Part shown: piece after piece, positions 24,601 to 33,126 of the stretch
Layout: each line of letters starts with the position of its first letter
Position numbering within the stretch: the stretch's first letter is position 1
NCBI GenBank assembly: GCA_963576735.1
Contig: OY755170.1
Coordinates: 17,902,875-17,966,874 of the forward strand
DNA: 64,000 nt
Direction: 5' to 3'
From: Bedellia somnulentella
Lineage: Eukaryota; Arthropoda; Insecta; Lepidoptera; Bedelliidae
Translations under genes and position numbers: made by a program
The notes under the pieces: model-generated
Database searches by the model: none
What the model saw: the letters and a program-made list of their open reading frames with translations, nothing else
Told to the model about the DNA's origin: nothing

Positions 24601-27600
24601 AAAGTGTGATGAAGACATTGAAAGAAGAGTAAAAAAGGGTAATGCGATAAATGGAGCATTGGATAGTCTCATGTCTAGTCAATCGGTGTCCGAAAAGGCT
24701 CGAATGGCTGTGCATGATGCTGTCCTCGTTCCTACGCTTATGTATGGTAGTGAATGTTGGGTGTGGCAGAAGAAGCATGAAAGCAGAGTGAATGCAGTAG
24801 AAATGAGGTCCCTCAGAAAAGTTTGTAATGTGAGGTTATGTGATCGTGTAAGGAATGACGTGATTCGTGAAAGATGTGGTGTAAAAGATGATATTATAAG
24901 AAAGATAGAGAAAGGAATGTTGAGATGGTTTGGGCATATAGAGAGGATGGATGACAGTAAATTGGTAAAAGAGATCTATAGAGCCAATGTGGAAGGTAAT
25001 GTTAGTAGAGGACGACCTCGGAGGACACATTTGGATCAAATAGAAAATGTACTCAAAAAGGCAGGTGTCCGTAGTACGAAGAATAAAAGAGCATGTATGA
25101 AAAGACTGATGGATGTGAATGAAGCTAGAGAGGTTTGCCAGGATCGTACAAAGTGGCGATCGATAGTCTCTGCCTACCCCAATGGGAACTAACGGCGTGA
25201 GAATATGTATGTATGTATGTATGTATGAGTAATAAGTTACTTGACACAGTGAGTGACACAGATGTGAACTCAATATAATATAATTTTGTTACGTTTGCTA
25301 TAAAAAGAAGATAATTTATATTTATAAAATACTGACAGACATTACTGCATTATTCCTTCTGCAATAATGTGTGATATTCATAAAGTAATCAATAAAAAAC
25401 CCTTCACTTGACAGACATACTGCTAAAATAACTATGAAGTGAAATTCTGCAATATGTTGTTGTTTTACTTGGTTTTAAAAGATGATGTATTATTTTCAGG
25501 TATCCATGCTTTCTAGCGAGTCCTCAGCCTCTAGTAGTGTAAGCTCTAAAATAAAATCACTAAAGTTAAACTTGGAGCAAAATGAAAAGGTAAGATGCAC
25601 AAATTCTTTTACTGTCACTATTGGAATACATCTCTGTTTTAGTGATATAACTTTATTTTGTGGTGAATTTGTTTCTTATGACAAATTAATGAAAGTTGTA
25701 GAATTTAACATGACTTATTTGAATTGATCCAGAACCGAGCTGACCAACAAAAGGCTGATAAAATAAAGCTGGCTCTAGAACGAATGAGAGAAGCCAATAT
25801 AAAAAAGCTATTTATCAAAGCCTTCACTGCTGATGGATCATCGAAAAGTCTTCTTGTTGATGAAAAAATGAGCTGTGGTTATGTAACCAGGCTGTTGGCT
25901 GATAAGAATCATGTTGCTATGGAGCCTAAATGGGCTATAGTAGAGCATTTACCTGATCTTTATATGGGTAAGTGTCTAATAAGTTATATTTTACATCAAA
26001 AAGTTATGTCTTATTCTGCATATAAATGCATTAATTTATGTTATTTCAGAAAGAGTATATGAAGATCATGAACTGTTGGTTGACAATCTGATGTTATGGA
26101 CTCGAGATTCCAAGAATAAAATACTTTTTGTAGAAAGGACAGATAAAAATTCTCTATTCCAAAGGCCAGAAAAATTCTTACTGTCTGAAGATGACCAAGG
26201 TTTGATATACATATCAATGCACCAAAACAATCGTATAACTATTAAATGGTTTTAAAATCATCACACAGCAGGACTAACCTTTCTAGATTGACTACACGAG
26301 TGTCTTTGGGATATTGTGTCTAGCCAATAAATATGGTTGAATGTTTGTTTGTGTGACCAAATTTAACTTAATGATTTGCAATTTTGTAGTTCTTTTTGTT
26401 ATAAATTTTATCTAGTTGGTACCCTGCTATGATGAAGGAAATCTTTTTGCAAAGTTTTGGTTTTATTTAAGAACGAAACTATCCATAGTAATTTGGTTTT
26501 AATGGAACTGGTACTTGAAATTGTTTATCTATACCACTTTTGAGTTTGAAGATTCACAACTTATATCTGAATTATATATTTAAGGCTGGAGCAGTGAGCA
26601 GGACGAACATTCCCGCCAAGTGATCCTAGAGGAGTTTTTTGGCCAAGCCGGGTTAGCTGTTCCTTTACCCGCAGTGCCCTGCCATCCTGCGCCGCCTATG
26701 GAAGGCCCTTTGTATTTGAAGAGCGATGCTAAGAAGGGCTGGAAGAAATACAACTTTTTCTTGAGACCTTCTGGTAAGATTCCTTTGCTAATTTAACTAA
26801 CTGACTGCTTTAACATACATATTGCTAATATTTCTTGTATGGAATCATCACATAATTCCGATGTTGTAAAATAATTCTGGACGCCTATTTTTCATTACTG
26901 ATTCTTATATCAAAGAAAACTATTAAAACATCATATTAAACTGGGCTGGTAATTCTAGCTAGCCAGAATGTAGTTAATTATTAAAACACTGTTTATTGCA
27001 GGCTTGTACTACGCACCAAAAGACAAAGTGAAAAACACGAAGGAGTTAGCATGTCTGGCGACCTTTGAAACCAATGAAGTGTACACTGGAATCAACTGGA
27101 AGAAAAAGTACAAGTCTCCAACAGACTTCTGCTTTGCTATCAAACATCCAAAACTGCAGCAACCCAAGAGTGTTAAGTTCATCAAGTTCTTGTGCGCCGA
27201 TGACCGACAGACTTTGGAGAGATGGGTCACTGCTATACGCATTGTCAAGGTTTGTTTGCTTTGGTAAAACATTTTTTCAGTTGAACTAAGATGTCCTTGA
27301 ATAAGTACAAAGAAAATAATAATTCTTACCCCATTCTTATGTTGGATGCACATTAAAACTATATGTATATTAAATCTGACTTCTAATGCTGTGTTTGTGA
27401 TGCGTCAGTTTGTAAGGATTATGCAAAATGACGTACAGGCTATTAGGAAAAATGGGCGTGAGTATAATAAGTAAGTAAATTGTATCTTTAGTTTTATAAC
27501 AGTCAGTATATGTTTGTTAATATAGTCAAGAAAAGATGGTAACGGCCGTGCCCGTTTTTCTCGAGACTTGGCTGAGGCAATGCCGTGCCCCCAGATGAAT

Positions 27601-30600
27601 CAATATTAAACATAAGTGAAAGAATTCATAGCATAATTATAAAGTAAAAGAGGATTTTTTAATTTCCAGCACGGACGGCAGTTGTTGGAGAACTACCGAG
27701 TGTTGGTTGACGAGCTGACTTTGGAAGACCTCGACAACTTGGCCCATGCACGCTCCTGTTCGGTAAGTTATAAATATAATACATCTTTGCATTTTACTAA
27801 TGAGATAAAATTTATATATGCAGCTCACAGATTTAGTTATCAATAAAGAGTCGTTGCAAGGGTTGTAATTAGACTATATATAACATAAATCATCACTATA
27901 TAAAAAAGTAGTAATACAATCATAGAGAAAAACATAACTGATTGTGGAGCTATTTGGCAACCCACCACTTCACCACTCTTTCCCAATTTCAGACAAAAGT
28001 CTGCAAAAATGCTGATTCTGGTACCCCATTGAGATGTATAGCCATATTGCCGTAGCCATAATATTGTTGCTCTAATATATATATATTTTCCAGATATCGT
28101 CGATCCCCACGAAATCCTGCGCTCCTCTAGGAAGCCCGGCAGCCTCTTCCAGCAACGCCAGCCAAGCTAATTCTGACATCAGCAGTGGAAGGTAAATACT
28201 ATTAGCTAGCTATTATTAATACCCATTACCATTTTGATTTACCATGCTTTGGAGGGCAATGTAAGCTGCTCTGTCTATTAAGGTAGTAGGTATTAGTTTG
28301 AAAACCCAAAAAAAATCCCTGTGTTTGTGGCTCAAGTGAGGATTTGCTTAATGATATGTGCTGTGGTTTTACTATGTATTCAACCAATTCTTTAAGACTC
28401 ATATAAAAAAAATGCTTGTGCGGATTTTGTTCATTTGTTATTCACCAAATTTTATGACTAGTTGTGCATGATTTTATGCATTCATTGCCTAAGGGTCCCC
28501 TATGAGTTGTCACGTCAGCCAATGTTGAGCTGATCCATCCATCGGCTTTCCGTGACTGTTGGGTAGCTCTAACACTGTCATCTGATACATGGCTGTCACT
28601 CCACAGCCTTGCACCCAATAACTATCAAAACTCATGAGCTGTGCTTCTTACCCTATTAGCGATTTCATCTTCAATGTTATTAATTTTATTTAATTACCTT
28701 TTGTTTGTTATACCTGACTTCAGTTTTTGTTCGTAGCGACTTATTTGTTTTTTATTATTCTTGTAATTCATTAAAGATGGACAAGTAGATTTCATTGCTG
28801 TCTCATTTCCAGTCAAAAATAACATAAAATACTAATAAGGTTGACTATTTCTAGATATGCGATTGTATCTTGTTTTTTAGTTCGTATTCTACCTAAATAT
28901 GTTTGCTTACAAATGTCATTTATGTACCTGATTTAACATTGAAATATTTTTTTTTGGTTTGCGATTCTTGTTCTTTTCTTTGCAAAAATGTATCAATAGA
29001 TATATCATAAATTTAACATAAAGCAAACAAGAAATAGCTTGTTTGCAAATAAGAAAAGCGTTATTTCACGTTCAGTAAAAACTAACAGGACACATTTAGA
29101 TCAAATAGATATTGCTTTAATAGAGGCTGGTGTCCAAAATGTCAAGAATAAAATGAGTAAATAAAAGATGAGATGTAAATAAAAGTTTAAATGGTTTACT
29201 AATATTCTGAAAGTAGAGATTGATAGTATCTGATATGTATGTTTTTTTGTAACTGTGAATGAAATATAATGATGCATTGGCTATATTGCGAATTAATATT
29301 GTTATTAAATATCCACGAAGCTTGTTCTTTACCACTAAGTGGTAGTGTCTGTATCTAAGGGTTTTGATATTAATGATGAGGCCAAGGTCGAGCTTATCGA
29401 ATCTGACGATGTAAAGTACTGGTAAACATTAGAGGTTAACTTAACTTATCATGAGAGATCTGACTAAGTCCACTGCTAGACAAAGGCCAAAGATTTCCTT
29501 AAAGACTCGTTATGATTAAAACTGGCGTTGTGTCTGTTAATATCTATTCATTGCTCTACAATGTTTCATATATATATAAACTTATAATTATTCAAATATA
29601 TAAACTTATAAATTGTTTATATTTTGGAATCATTGCTGCTAGCTTTTGCGGAACAAATATCAACAACATCTATCTTAAGTAATGTTTGTTCTATGGTTAG
29701 ACCAGATCCATGTAAACAAACGTAAGCAACGCGACTTGGCTTTGTCGATATTACTCATATTTCATATTGGTATTACTTCATTATAATAACCACCTACACG
29801 CGCTAATACATCAAGCTTTACATTTGATCGAGAAAGTATTAACTTTGTTGTACATAATGATAAGACAGCTGTCAATATGTTTAGTTAAGTCTTTTATCGA
29901 CTGTGTAAATTAGTTTGAGAAGAGACCCTAAATTATAGTCATAGTTATAGTTGTGTAACGAAATGGTATAAAAGTGAATGTTTTCTGTTTCAAGGCACTC
30001 CCGGGCTTCCTCATCAAGTTCGAGCGGGTGTATGTCTGACAGTGGAACGGCGTCCGAAACTGCATTCGACTGCGAGTTTCCTATGGGTATGTTTGCTCTT
30101 GTACATTACAGTCATTTAAACTCCACTCAAACGTTCACGACGAATATGCTCGAAGGGGTTGGCAGATGTAGTTATACTTCTGAACATCATGTGGCATTGT
30201 CATCACCTGCTGTTTAGAGTACCCACGTTTTGCTTGGGCAGTGTACTACGTGAAAGGGGGCAGACCTACCGTCGTGTACGAATATACTGTCACATGACTA
30301 AGTACAACTAGAACTTGGTCACTTGGGTTTTCACATGATGTTTTCCGTAACCGTTAACAACCAGAATAAACTAACCAAATGTGAACTTTTAGAAACGACA
30401 CATTGACATTGATTGTATTGGGGTTATTAAGGGATTTTTGGGCGATGCGGTTGAATACCCATCACCAATAACCTTTATTTCACCATCTTTTCTGAGGAAT
30501 TTCTGATTCCCTAGCTCTAGCAACCCGGGATTATAGCTGTGTATATAAGTAAGTGAGTAAGATGTGAAAACTTATCAATGAATCGATACATTTCAGGCAC

Positions 30601-33126
30601 AATAAAACGCAAGCCGTCAATGAAGCCGAACATTCCGCTGACGTGGATGACGCGCCAGTTGAAGGAGATGGCGGAGCAGGCGGCGGGAGCGGGCGCGGTC
30701 GCGGAAGCGGTAGCGGGCGACGGAGGAACCCTCACTCGGCGCCCCAGACACTCAGCTACCTTCAGCAAACATCAATATATTGGTAAGAACTAGAAAGAAA
30801 GAAAAAATATTTATTCTGTGTATAGGATATGTACAACACACAAAAGAAAAAATAAAACAATACAATAATTAAAACAACAGAAACACAAATCTAAAACTAA
30901 TCCTATGCATAGTATTTTCTAGGATTTTCACGATTGCACATTATAATTGAAATCCTATGCATCAAAATGGTCATTGGCTCAGCAAGATGCCACAGACGTT
31001 GAGCATTCAACCCAGATCGGATAACAAACCACGTGACATACTAAATACTTCTTAATCTTATTCTTGAAAGGTGGGCGAAAAACAATCTACTTAAACTACT
31101 CATACATATGGACATGAAACTATAAGTAACGCCCGTGTGTTGCACAATATGATAAATATAAGTATCAAGGTGCCTTCGATAAAACAAACATACCTTGTAT
31201 CAGCAAAACTCTGAAATACTTTCCTGACAGAGATAACACCAGAGCCATTGTGACAAGAGCTGTTCACATAAAGGGTACTCTCTCTACTCCTCTAGAACAT
31301 GGTTTTCGATTCGAGGACACTTAATGCCATAGGATTATTTAGTATAGGCGTATGATCTCACCATCCTCATATATGGAAACTATACAAACAACCTCTGCAA
31401 TTGAATGGGTTAAGCATTAAAAATGGTCAAAAGTTGCAGTCACGAATATAGTTTAAAAGTAATTCCTAAAAAGACTGAATTAAAACTTTTCACTTACAAA
31501 AAGAATCTCCCCTCTTTTAAACTTCCAGAGCTATCTGATTCACAGCTAACACTTTACTAATGATAGCCTGCAGTTCCTTAGTCTGGTGGCTGAGAACCAG
31601 ACTAATAACAGCTTAAAATAACCTGGAAACAATGGCATGCTTGGCATGTTACGGCCTTTTTTGAGAACCTGCAGCTTCTACATTTACTTGGCTTGCTTCT
31701 ATTTATTCAAATAGATTTAGTATGCTATTATGGAAGCAGCAATGCCATCTCAACTCTGGCATGCAGAAAATCGTAGCGTTTACCACCCATGCCATAATTA
31801 ATTTGAGGAATCAGTATTACACGCGAATAATTTTCGTCGCTTTAATATATATTTTAGCACATCTTCAACAGGTTTCAATATTTTTATTTACAATACATTA
31901 TTGATTACAGTACATTATTAATTACAGTGAAACCAAAGTACAAATCAATCGAGACTTAATTCAATATAATAAAGTATTATTGTGAAGATGTTAGGTTCAT
32001 CTGAAAATGATAATTGTTAAGTCCGCCACCTATCTAAAGTCTACTAATAGGGTGATTAGGTAAACTTCACCAAAGTGCCTAATAAAAGTTTGCAGAATAA
32101 ATTCTACTACCTTGATAGTAGCCGGGACCGACGGTTTACAGTGCCCTTCGATCATCAGAGCAGAATCATCTTATTTTTTGGATAATCAATTGATTCAAGT
32201 CTGCAATACTAAATAAATCCATTACATCTAGTAATAGTATTTATAGGAAACTGTAAGGTAAGCACGAGCGCTATTTTATCGACACGATGACGGTTAGAAT
32301 GAGATGGCAGTATACGATACTAAGTAAGTGCGTAAGAGATGGCTACTTTGTCGCACGCGATAACTGGTAACCAGCGCTCGTGCTTGTTCTTCTGATATGT
32401 CTTAAATGTTTTCTTTATTATCAAAAAACATGCTATTTATTAACAGATGCGGAGAAAAATAACTATGCAGTGAGCAGCGCAGAGTCCGATCTGAGTTGCC
32501 TTTCGCTGCCGCCGCCGCCGCCGGAGCTGCTGTGCGAGCCGGCCGCGCCCGTGCCGCCGCCGCCGCCTCTACACACCCCTTACTCCGCCTGCCTGCTCGA
32601 ACTACACGCCAAAAAATTAGCTTCCGCACAAAAATGCGAGAACGATGCCAAACCGAACACCGCGACCATCAAAAAGGTCGCGTTCGCCGACGACTTCATA
32701 AATACGGGAAAGAAAAGCCGAAAAGGCTCCGAGAGCAGCGAGCAGGACTCGCTCCCGCGCAAGCCGTTGCCGCCGAAACGCAGCGAGACCACGCGTCTGT
32801 CGTCGTTGCAGCGGAAGTCAGAAGAAGAGAACCCGCCGACGGATTTCCTGAAAGACTTGCAGCGGGTTATGCGTAAGAAGTGGCAGGTCGCGCAGAAGTG
32901 CAAGTTGGAGCCGAGTACGACGCCGCACGAGGTGCTGGGGTTCCGCGAATTCCCGGCAGGGGGCGGTGCGGGGGGCGCAGGGGGCGGGGCGTGCAGCGTG
33001 TCGCAGTGGGTGCAGGAGCACTACGGCGCGCCGCCCAGCTACGAGAACGTGCGCCGCCGCCCGCCGCCGCCGCCGCGCCGCAGCGACTCCACGCACCTGT
33101 CGCTGCCGCTGCACCCCACCGCGTGA
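15550..33126 (+). CDS. pico: pico: MIG-10/RIAM/lamellipodin-family RA-PH adaptor, 13 coding exons
   Basis: Exons: 15550-15645, 23026-23209, 24096-24241, 25500-25589, 25733-25967, 26050-26199, 26585-26773, 27002-27249, 27670-27762, 28094-28191, 29995-30086, 30597-30782, 32447-33126. All borders are AG/GT, phases join throughout, and the total is 2487 nt (828 residues). The order is an acidic N-terminus, a coiled coil (about 160-194), a Ras-association domain (about 195-290), a PH domain (about 340-446), a Ser-rich linker, then Pro-rich tracts including LPPPPPEL, an EVH1-type ligand for Ena/VASP. Family members couple Ras/Rap GTPases and membrane phosphoinositides to actin assembly at the leading edge. 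An in-frame TAG sits directly before the ATG. 5' UTR exons are not located. Introns hold many mobile elements, none inside coding exons. Confidence 0.93.
15685..15893 (-). mobile_element. RTE-linked SINE, 40 bp after the exon 1 donor of pico
   Basis: Read on the minus strand, it runs from the head GTCGTGTAGTGCCGGC to the tail GCCGTGAGTATATGTATG. It is moderately diverged, with an internal loss around the AACGGTATTGG block. It lies very close to the exon 1 splice donor, so it is transcribed antisense within the pico pre-mRNA. Confidence 0.8.
15981..16029. repeat. Short perfect hairpin, 16-bp arms
   Basis: ACCATCTTTGTCAGTC at 15981-15996 is exactly inverted at 16014-16029 with a 17-nt loop that itself repeats ATCTTTGTCA. 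It lies in pico intron 1 just after the SINE. Confidence 0.75.
16460..16640. repeat. Diverged direct repeat, two units of about 70 bp
   Basis: Both units contain GCCAACTGTTGGC followed by GCGATT or GCAATT, TAGTAACT-like and AAGTCGA blocks. GCCAACTGTTGGC is itself palindromic. This is intronic, with no coding content. Confidence 0.5.
17650..17960 (+). mobile_element. tRNA-derived SINE
   Basis: An internal RNA polymerase III-like promoter is visible: an A-box-like TGGTCAAGCGGATAGGTA and a B box GTTCGAATCCGG at 17702-17713. The body then reads TTAATGTGATGAGCATAATTGATTG, split here by no insertion. Two successive tail-like segments with TTGGGGCTAACTTGATCTGTG and TTTTGGGCTTATTTAATATGTG follow. 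It is not a working tRNA: the acceptor arms do not pair. Confidence 0.65.
19195..19225. repeat. (CGG)n-rich run
   Basis: A short GGCGACGGCGGCGGCGGCGG stretch in AT-rich intron sequence. Confidence 0.6.
19898..20394. mobile_element. MITE-like element with about 35-bp inverted repeats
   Basis: The ends are inverted copies of AAGCGGCCAGTACACAATGG, extending imperfectly through GCGGACGATGGCCCAC (about 35 bp). The left half is packed with CAATGG/GCGCAATGGC repeats in both orientations. No coding frame is credible. Flanking duplications are not clear, so the superfamily is open. Confidence 0.75.
20552..20728. mobile_element. Short MITE (177 bp) with 19-bp perfect inverted repeats
   Basis: GTAGGCGGATTGCGAGTTT at the left is exactly inverted at the right end. 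Subterminal sequence also pairs loosely (TTTATCGA against TCAATCGA). No ORF and no clear target duplication. Confidence 0.75.
20930..21710. mobile_element. hAT-type non-autonomous element (781 bp) with 8-bp duplications
   Basis: The termini are TAGGGTTACCA and its inverse TGGTAACCCTA. An exact 8-bp duplication, CTTGGACA, lies at 20922-20929 and 21711-21718, the hAT signature. Inside, a unit of about 85 bp containing TCTTCTTTTGGTAACAATTG is duplicated, and a second element (21113-21464) interrupts one unit. Repeated CAGGATTT and CTCAGGA blocks lie near both ends. Confidence 0.88.
21113..21464. mobile_element. Second hAT-like MITE nested inside the first (352 bp)
   Basis: The ends are CAGTGTTGCCAG and the inverse of CAGCGTTGCGAG. 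The flanks CCTTATTT (21105-21112) and ACTTATTT (21465-21472) agree at 7 of 8 bases, consistent with an aged 8-bp duplication. The interior is full of AAGTAACAT-like repeats. Confidence 0.75.
21711..23025. other. Remainder of pico intron 1
   Basis: No gene is visible. The part at 21785-22085 is rich in short CAGT/ACTG-type motifs (TCAGTTCAGTC, CACTCAGCTGAGTG), which produces open frames but no recognisable protein. Confidence 0.55.
23026..23209 (+). CDS. pico: pico coding exon 2
   Basis: It encodes about residues 33-93, including DTYRFSMANLEETQDADLD and AILGELCALDSEYDDEI, the acidic helical region upstream of the RA domain. Acceptor TTGCAG and donor CAG|GTATTG; it ends in phase 1. Confidence 0.88.
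24096..24241 (+). CDS. pico: pico coding exon 3
   Basis: Polar, low-complexity coding sequence ending RTDSPDNDSAFSDT, phase 0 at ACA|GTAAGT. Acceptor GTTACAG. The Ser/Asp-rich end fits the linker before the coiled coil in this family. Confidence 0.85.
24381..25226 (+). mobile_element. 5'-truncated RTE-type LINE with 11-bp target duplication
   Basis: The copy lies in pico intron 3, bounded by GAGTAATAAGT at 24370-24380 and 25227-25237. It contains the 3' part of the reverse transcriptase ORF and ends GGCGTGAGAATATG(TATG)n. A clean duplication and an unbroken remaining frame suggest a recent insertion. Confidence 0.92.
24383..25192 (+). CDS. RTE reverse transcriptase, C-terminal part (5'-truncated)
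   Basis: The 269 residues start just after where the YADD active site would be (LLASSVEELQEMMNIA). They run through KGMRVNVDKTKTMVFE (thumb side), VKEFVYLGSLFTRDGKCDE, TLMYGSECW, the MLRWFGHIERM block, GRPRRTHLDQI and the end RSIVSAYPNGN. This is the standard C-terminal layout of RTE-clade LINEs. The catalytic palm is missing, so the copy cannot act on its own. The frame is free of stops. It is close to the broken copy at 41865-42428, with only scattered differences. Confidence 0.9.
   Translation: MLLASSVEELQEMMNIACTSFERKGMRVNVDKTKTMVFEREENMTECVIEIDGKKVEQVKEFVYLGSLFTRDGKCDEDIERRVKKGNAINGALDSLMSSQSVSEKARMAVHDAVLVPTLMYGSECWVWQKKHESRVNAVEMRSLRKVCNVRLCDRVRNDVIRERCGVKDDIIRKIEKGMLRWFGHIERMDDSKLVKEIYRANVEGNVSRGRPRRTHLDQIENVLKKAGVRSTKNKRACMKRLMDVNEAREVCQDRTKWRSIVSAYPNGN
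25500..25589 (+). CDS. pico: pico coding exon 4
   Basis: A 30-residue exon: a Ser-rich start, then IKSLKLNLEQNEK, entering the coiled coil. Phase 0 on both sides; acceptor TTTTCAG, donor AAG|GTAAGA. Confidence 0.87.
25733..25967 (+). CDS. pico: pico coding exon 5 (coiled coil and first half of RA domain)
   Basis: It encodes KADKIKLALERMREANIKKL (coiled coil) running into FIKAFTADGSSKSLLVDEKM and YVTRLLADKNHV, then WAIVEHLPDLYM. The coiled coil directly preceding RA is the structural unit described for RIAM/lamellipodin. Ends in phase 1 at ATGG|GTAAGT. Confidence 0.92.
26050..26199 (+). CDS. pico: pico coding exon 6 (second half of RA domain)
   Basis: ERVYEDHELLVDNLMLWTRD followed by SKNKILFVERTDKNSLFQRP is strongly typical of this family. 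Phase 1 in and out. Confidence 0.92.
26585..26773 (+). CDS. pico: pico coding exon 7 (RA-PH linker and start of PH)
   Basis: The sequence starts at GWSSEQDEHSRQVILEEFFG, passes a Pro-rich segment and enters the PH domain with MEGPLYLKSDAKKGWKKYNF. The basic KSDAKKGWKK stretch is where PH domains of this family bind phosphoinositides. Confidence 0.92.
27002..27249 (+). CDS. pico: pico coding exon 8 (PH domain)
   Basis: GLYYAPKDKVKNTKELACLA through YKSPTDFCFAIKHPKLQ to the C-terminal PH helix DRQTLERWVTAIRIVK, with the conserved Trp. Phase 0 at AAG|GTTTGT. Confidence 0.93.
27670..27762 (+). CDS. pico: pico coding exon 9
   Basis: HGRQLLENYRVLVDELTLED, the segment that follows the PH domain in family members. 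Phase 0 on both sides. Confidence 0.88.
28094..28191 (+). CDS. pico: pico coding exon 10
   Basis: Ser/Ala-rich linker ending NASQANSDISSGR. Acceptor TTTCCAG, donor AAG|GTAAAT, phase 2. Confidence 0.82.
29085..29180 (+). repeat. Decayed RTE fragment in pico intron 10
   Basis: Blocks AGGACACATTTAGATCAAAT, AGGCTGGTGTCC and AAGAATAAAA match, in order, the RTE region encoding GRPRRTHLDQI and the following residues at 25020-25090. Heavily mutated. Confidence 0.55.
29995..30086 (+). CDS. pico: pico coding exon 11
   Basis: HSRASSSSSSGCMSDSGTAS then ETAFDCEFPM; Ser-rich linker. Acceptor TTTCAAG, donor ATGG|GTATGT, phase 1. Confidence 0.8.
30411..30560 (+). mobile_element. RTE-linked SINE, truncated, just before pico exon 12
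   Basis: It starts in the middle of the head (TGTATTGGGG), includes GATTTTTGGGCGATGCGGTTG and has lost the ACTTCCAAAAGTGG block. The decayed tail ends about 35 bp before the exon 12 acceptor, so it overlaps the likely branch-point region. Confidence 0.75.
30597..30782 (+). CDS. pico: pico coding exon 12
   Basis: TIKRKPSMKPNIPLTWMTRQ and LKEMAEQ, then an Ala/Gly-rich stretch and RHSATFSKHQYI. The KRKPSMKPNIPLT block is conserved-looking and basic. Acceptor TTTCAG, donor TTG|GTAAGA, phase 1. Confidence 0.87.
30783..32259. other. pico intron 12, repeat relics
   Basis: Includes the inverted 41-bp repeat at 30908-30947 shared with the window start, and a low-grade LINE-like stretch around 30800-31300. 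TAGTCTGGT/ACCAGACTA forms a small hairpin near 31578-31605. No exon is supported. Confidence 0.45.
32260..32385. mobile_element. Short MITE-like inverted-repeat element (126 bp)
   Basis: AAGCACGAGCGCT at 32260-32272 is exactly inverted at 32373-32385. It ends about 61 bp before the acceptor of the last pico exon. Confidence 0.6.
32447..33126 (+). CDS. pico: pico coding exon 13 (Pro-rich C-terminus)
   Basis: 226 residues. LSLPPPPPELL fits an Ena/VASP EVH1 ligand ((F/L)PPPP), followed by PVPPPPPLHTP, PRKPLPPKR (SH3-type), DFLKDLQRVMRKKWQVAQKC (family-like helix), VSQWVQEHYGAPPSYENVRR and RRPPPPPRR. The stop is TGA at 33124. The exon is GC-rich, unlike the rest of the gene, which is why long open frames appear in other frames. 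Confidence 0.92.

Noticed and set aside
24361..25273. Minus-strand open frames opposite the RTE reverse transcriptase
   Set aside because: Shadows of the plus-strand RT frame, which has clear RTE residues.
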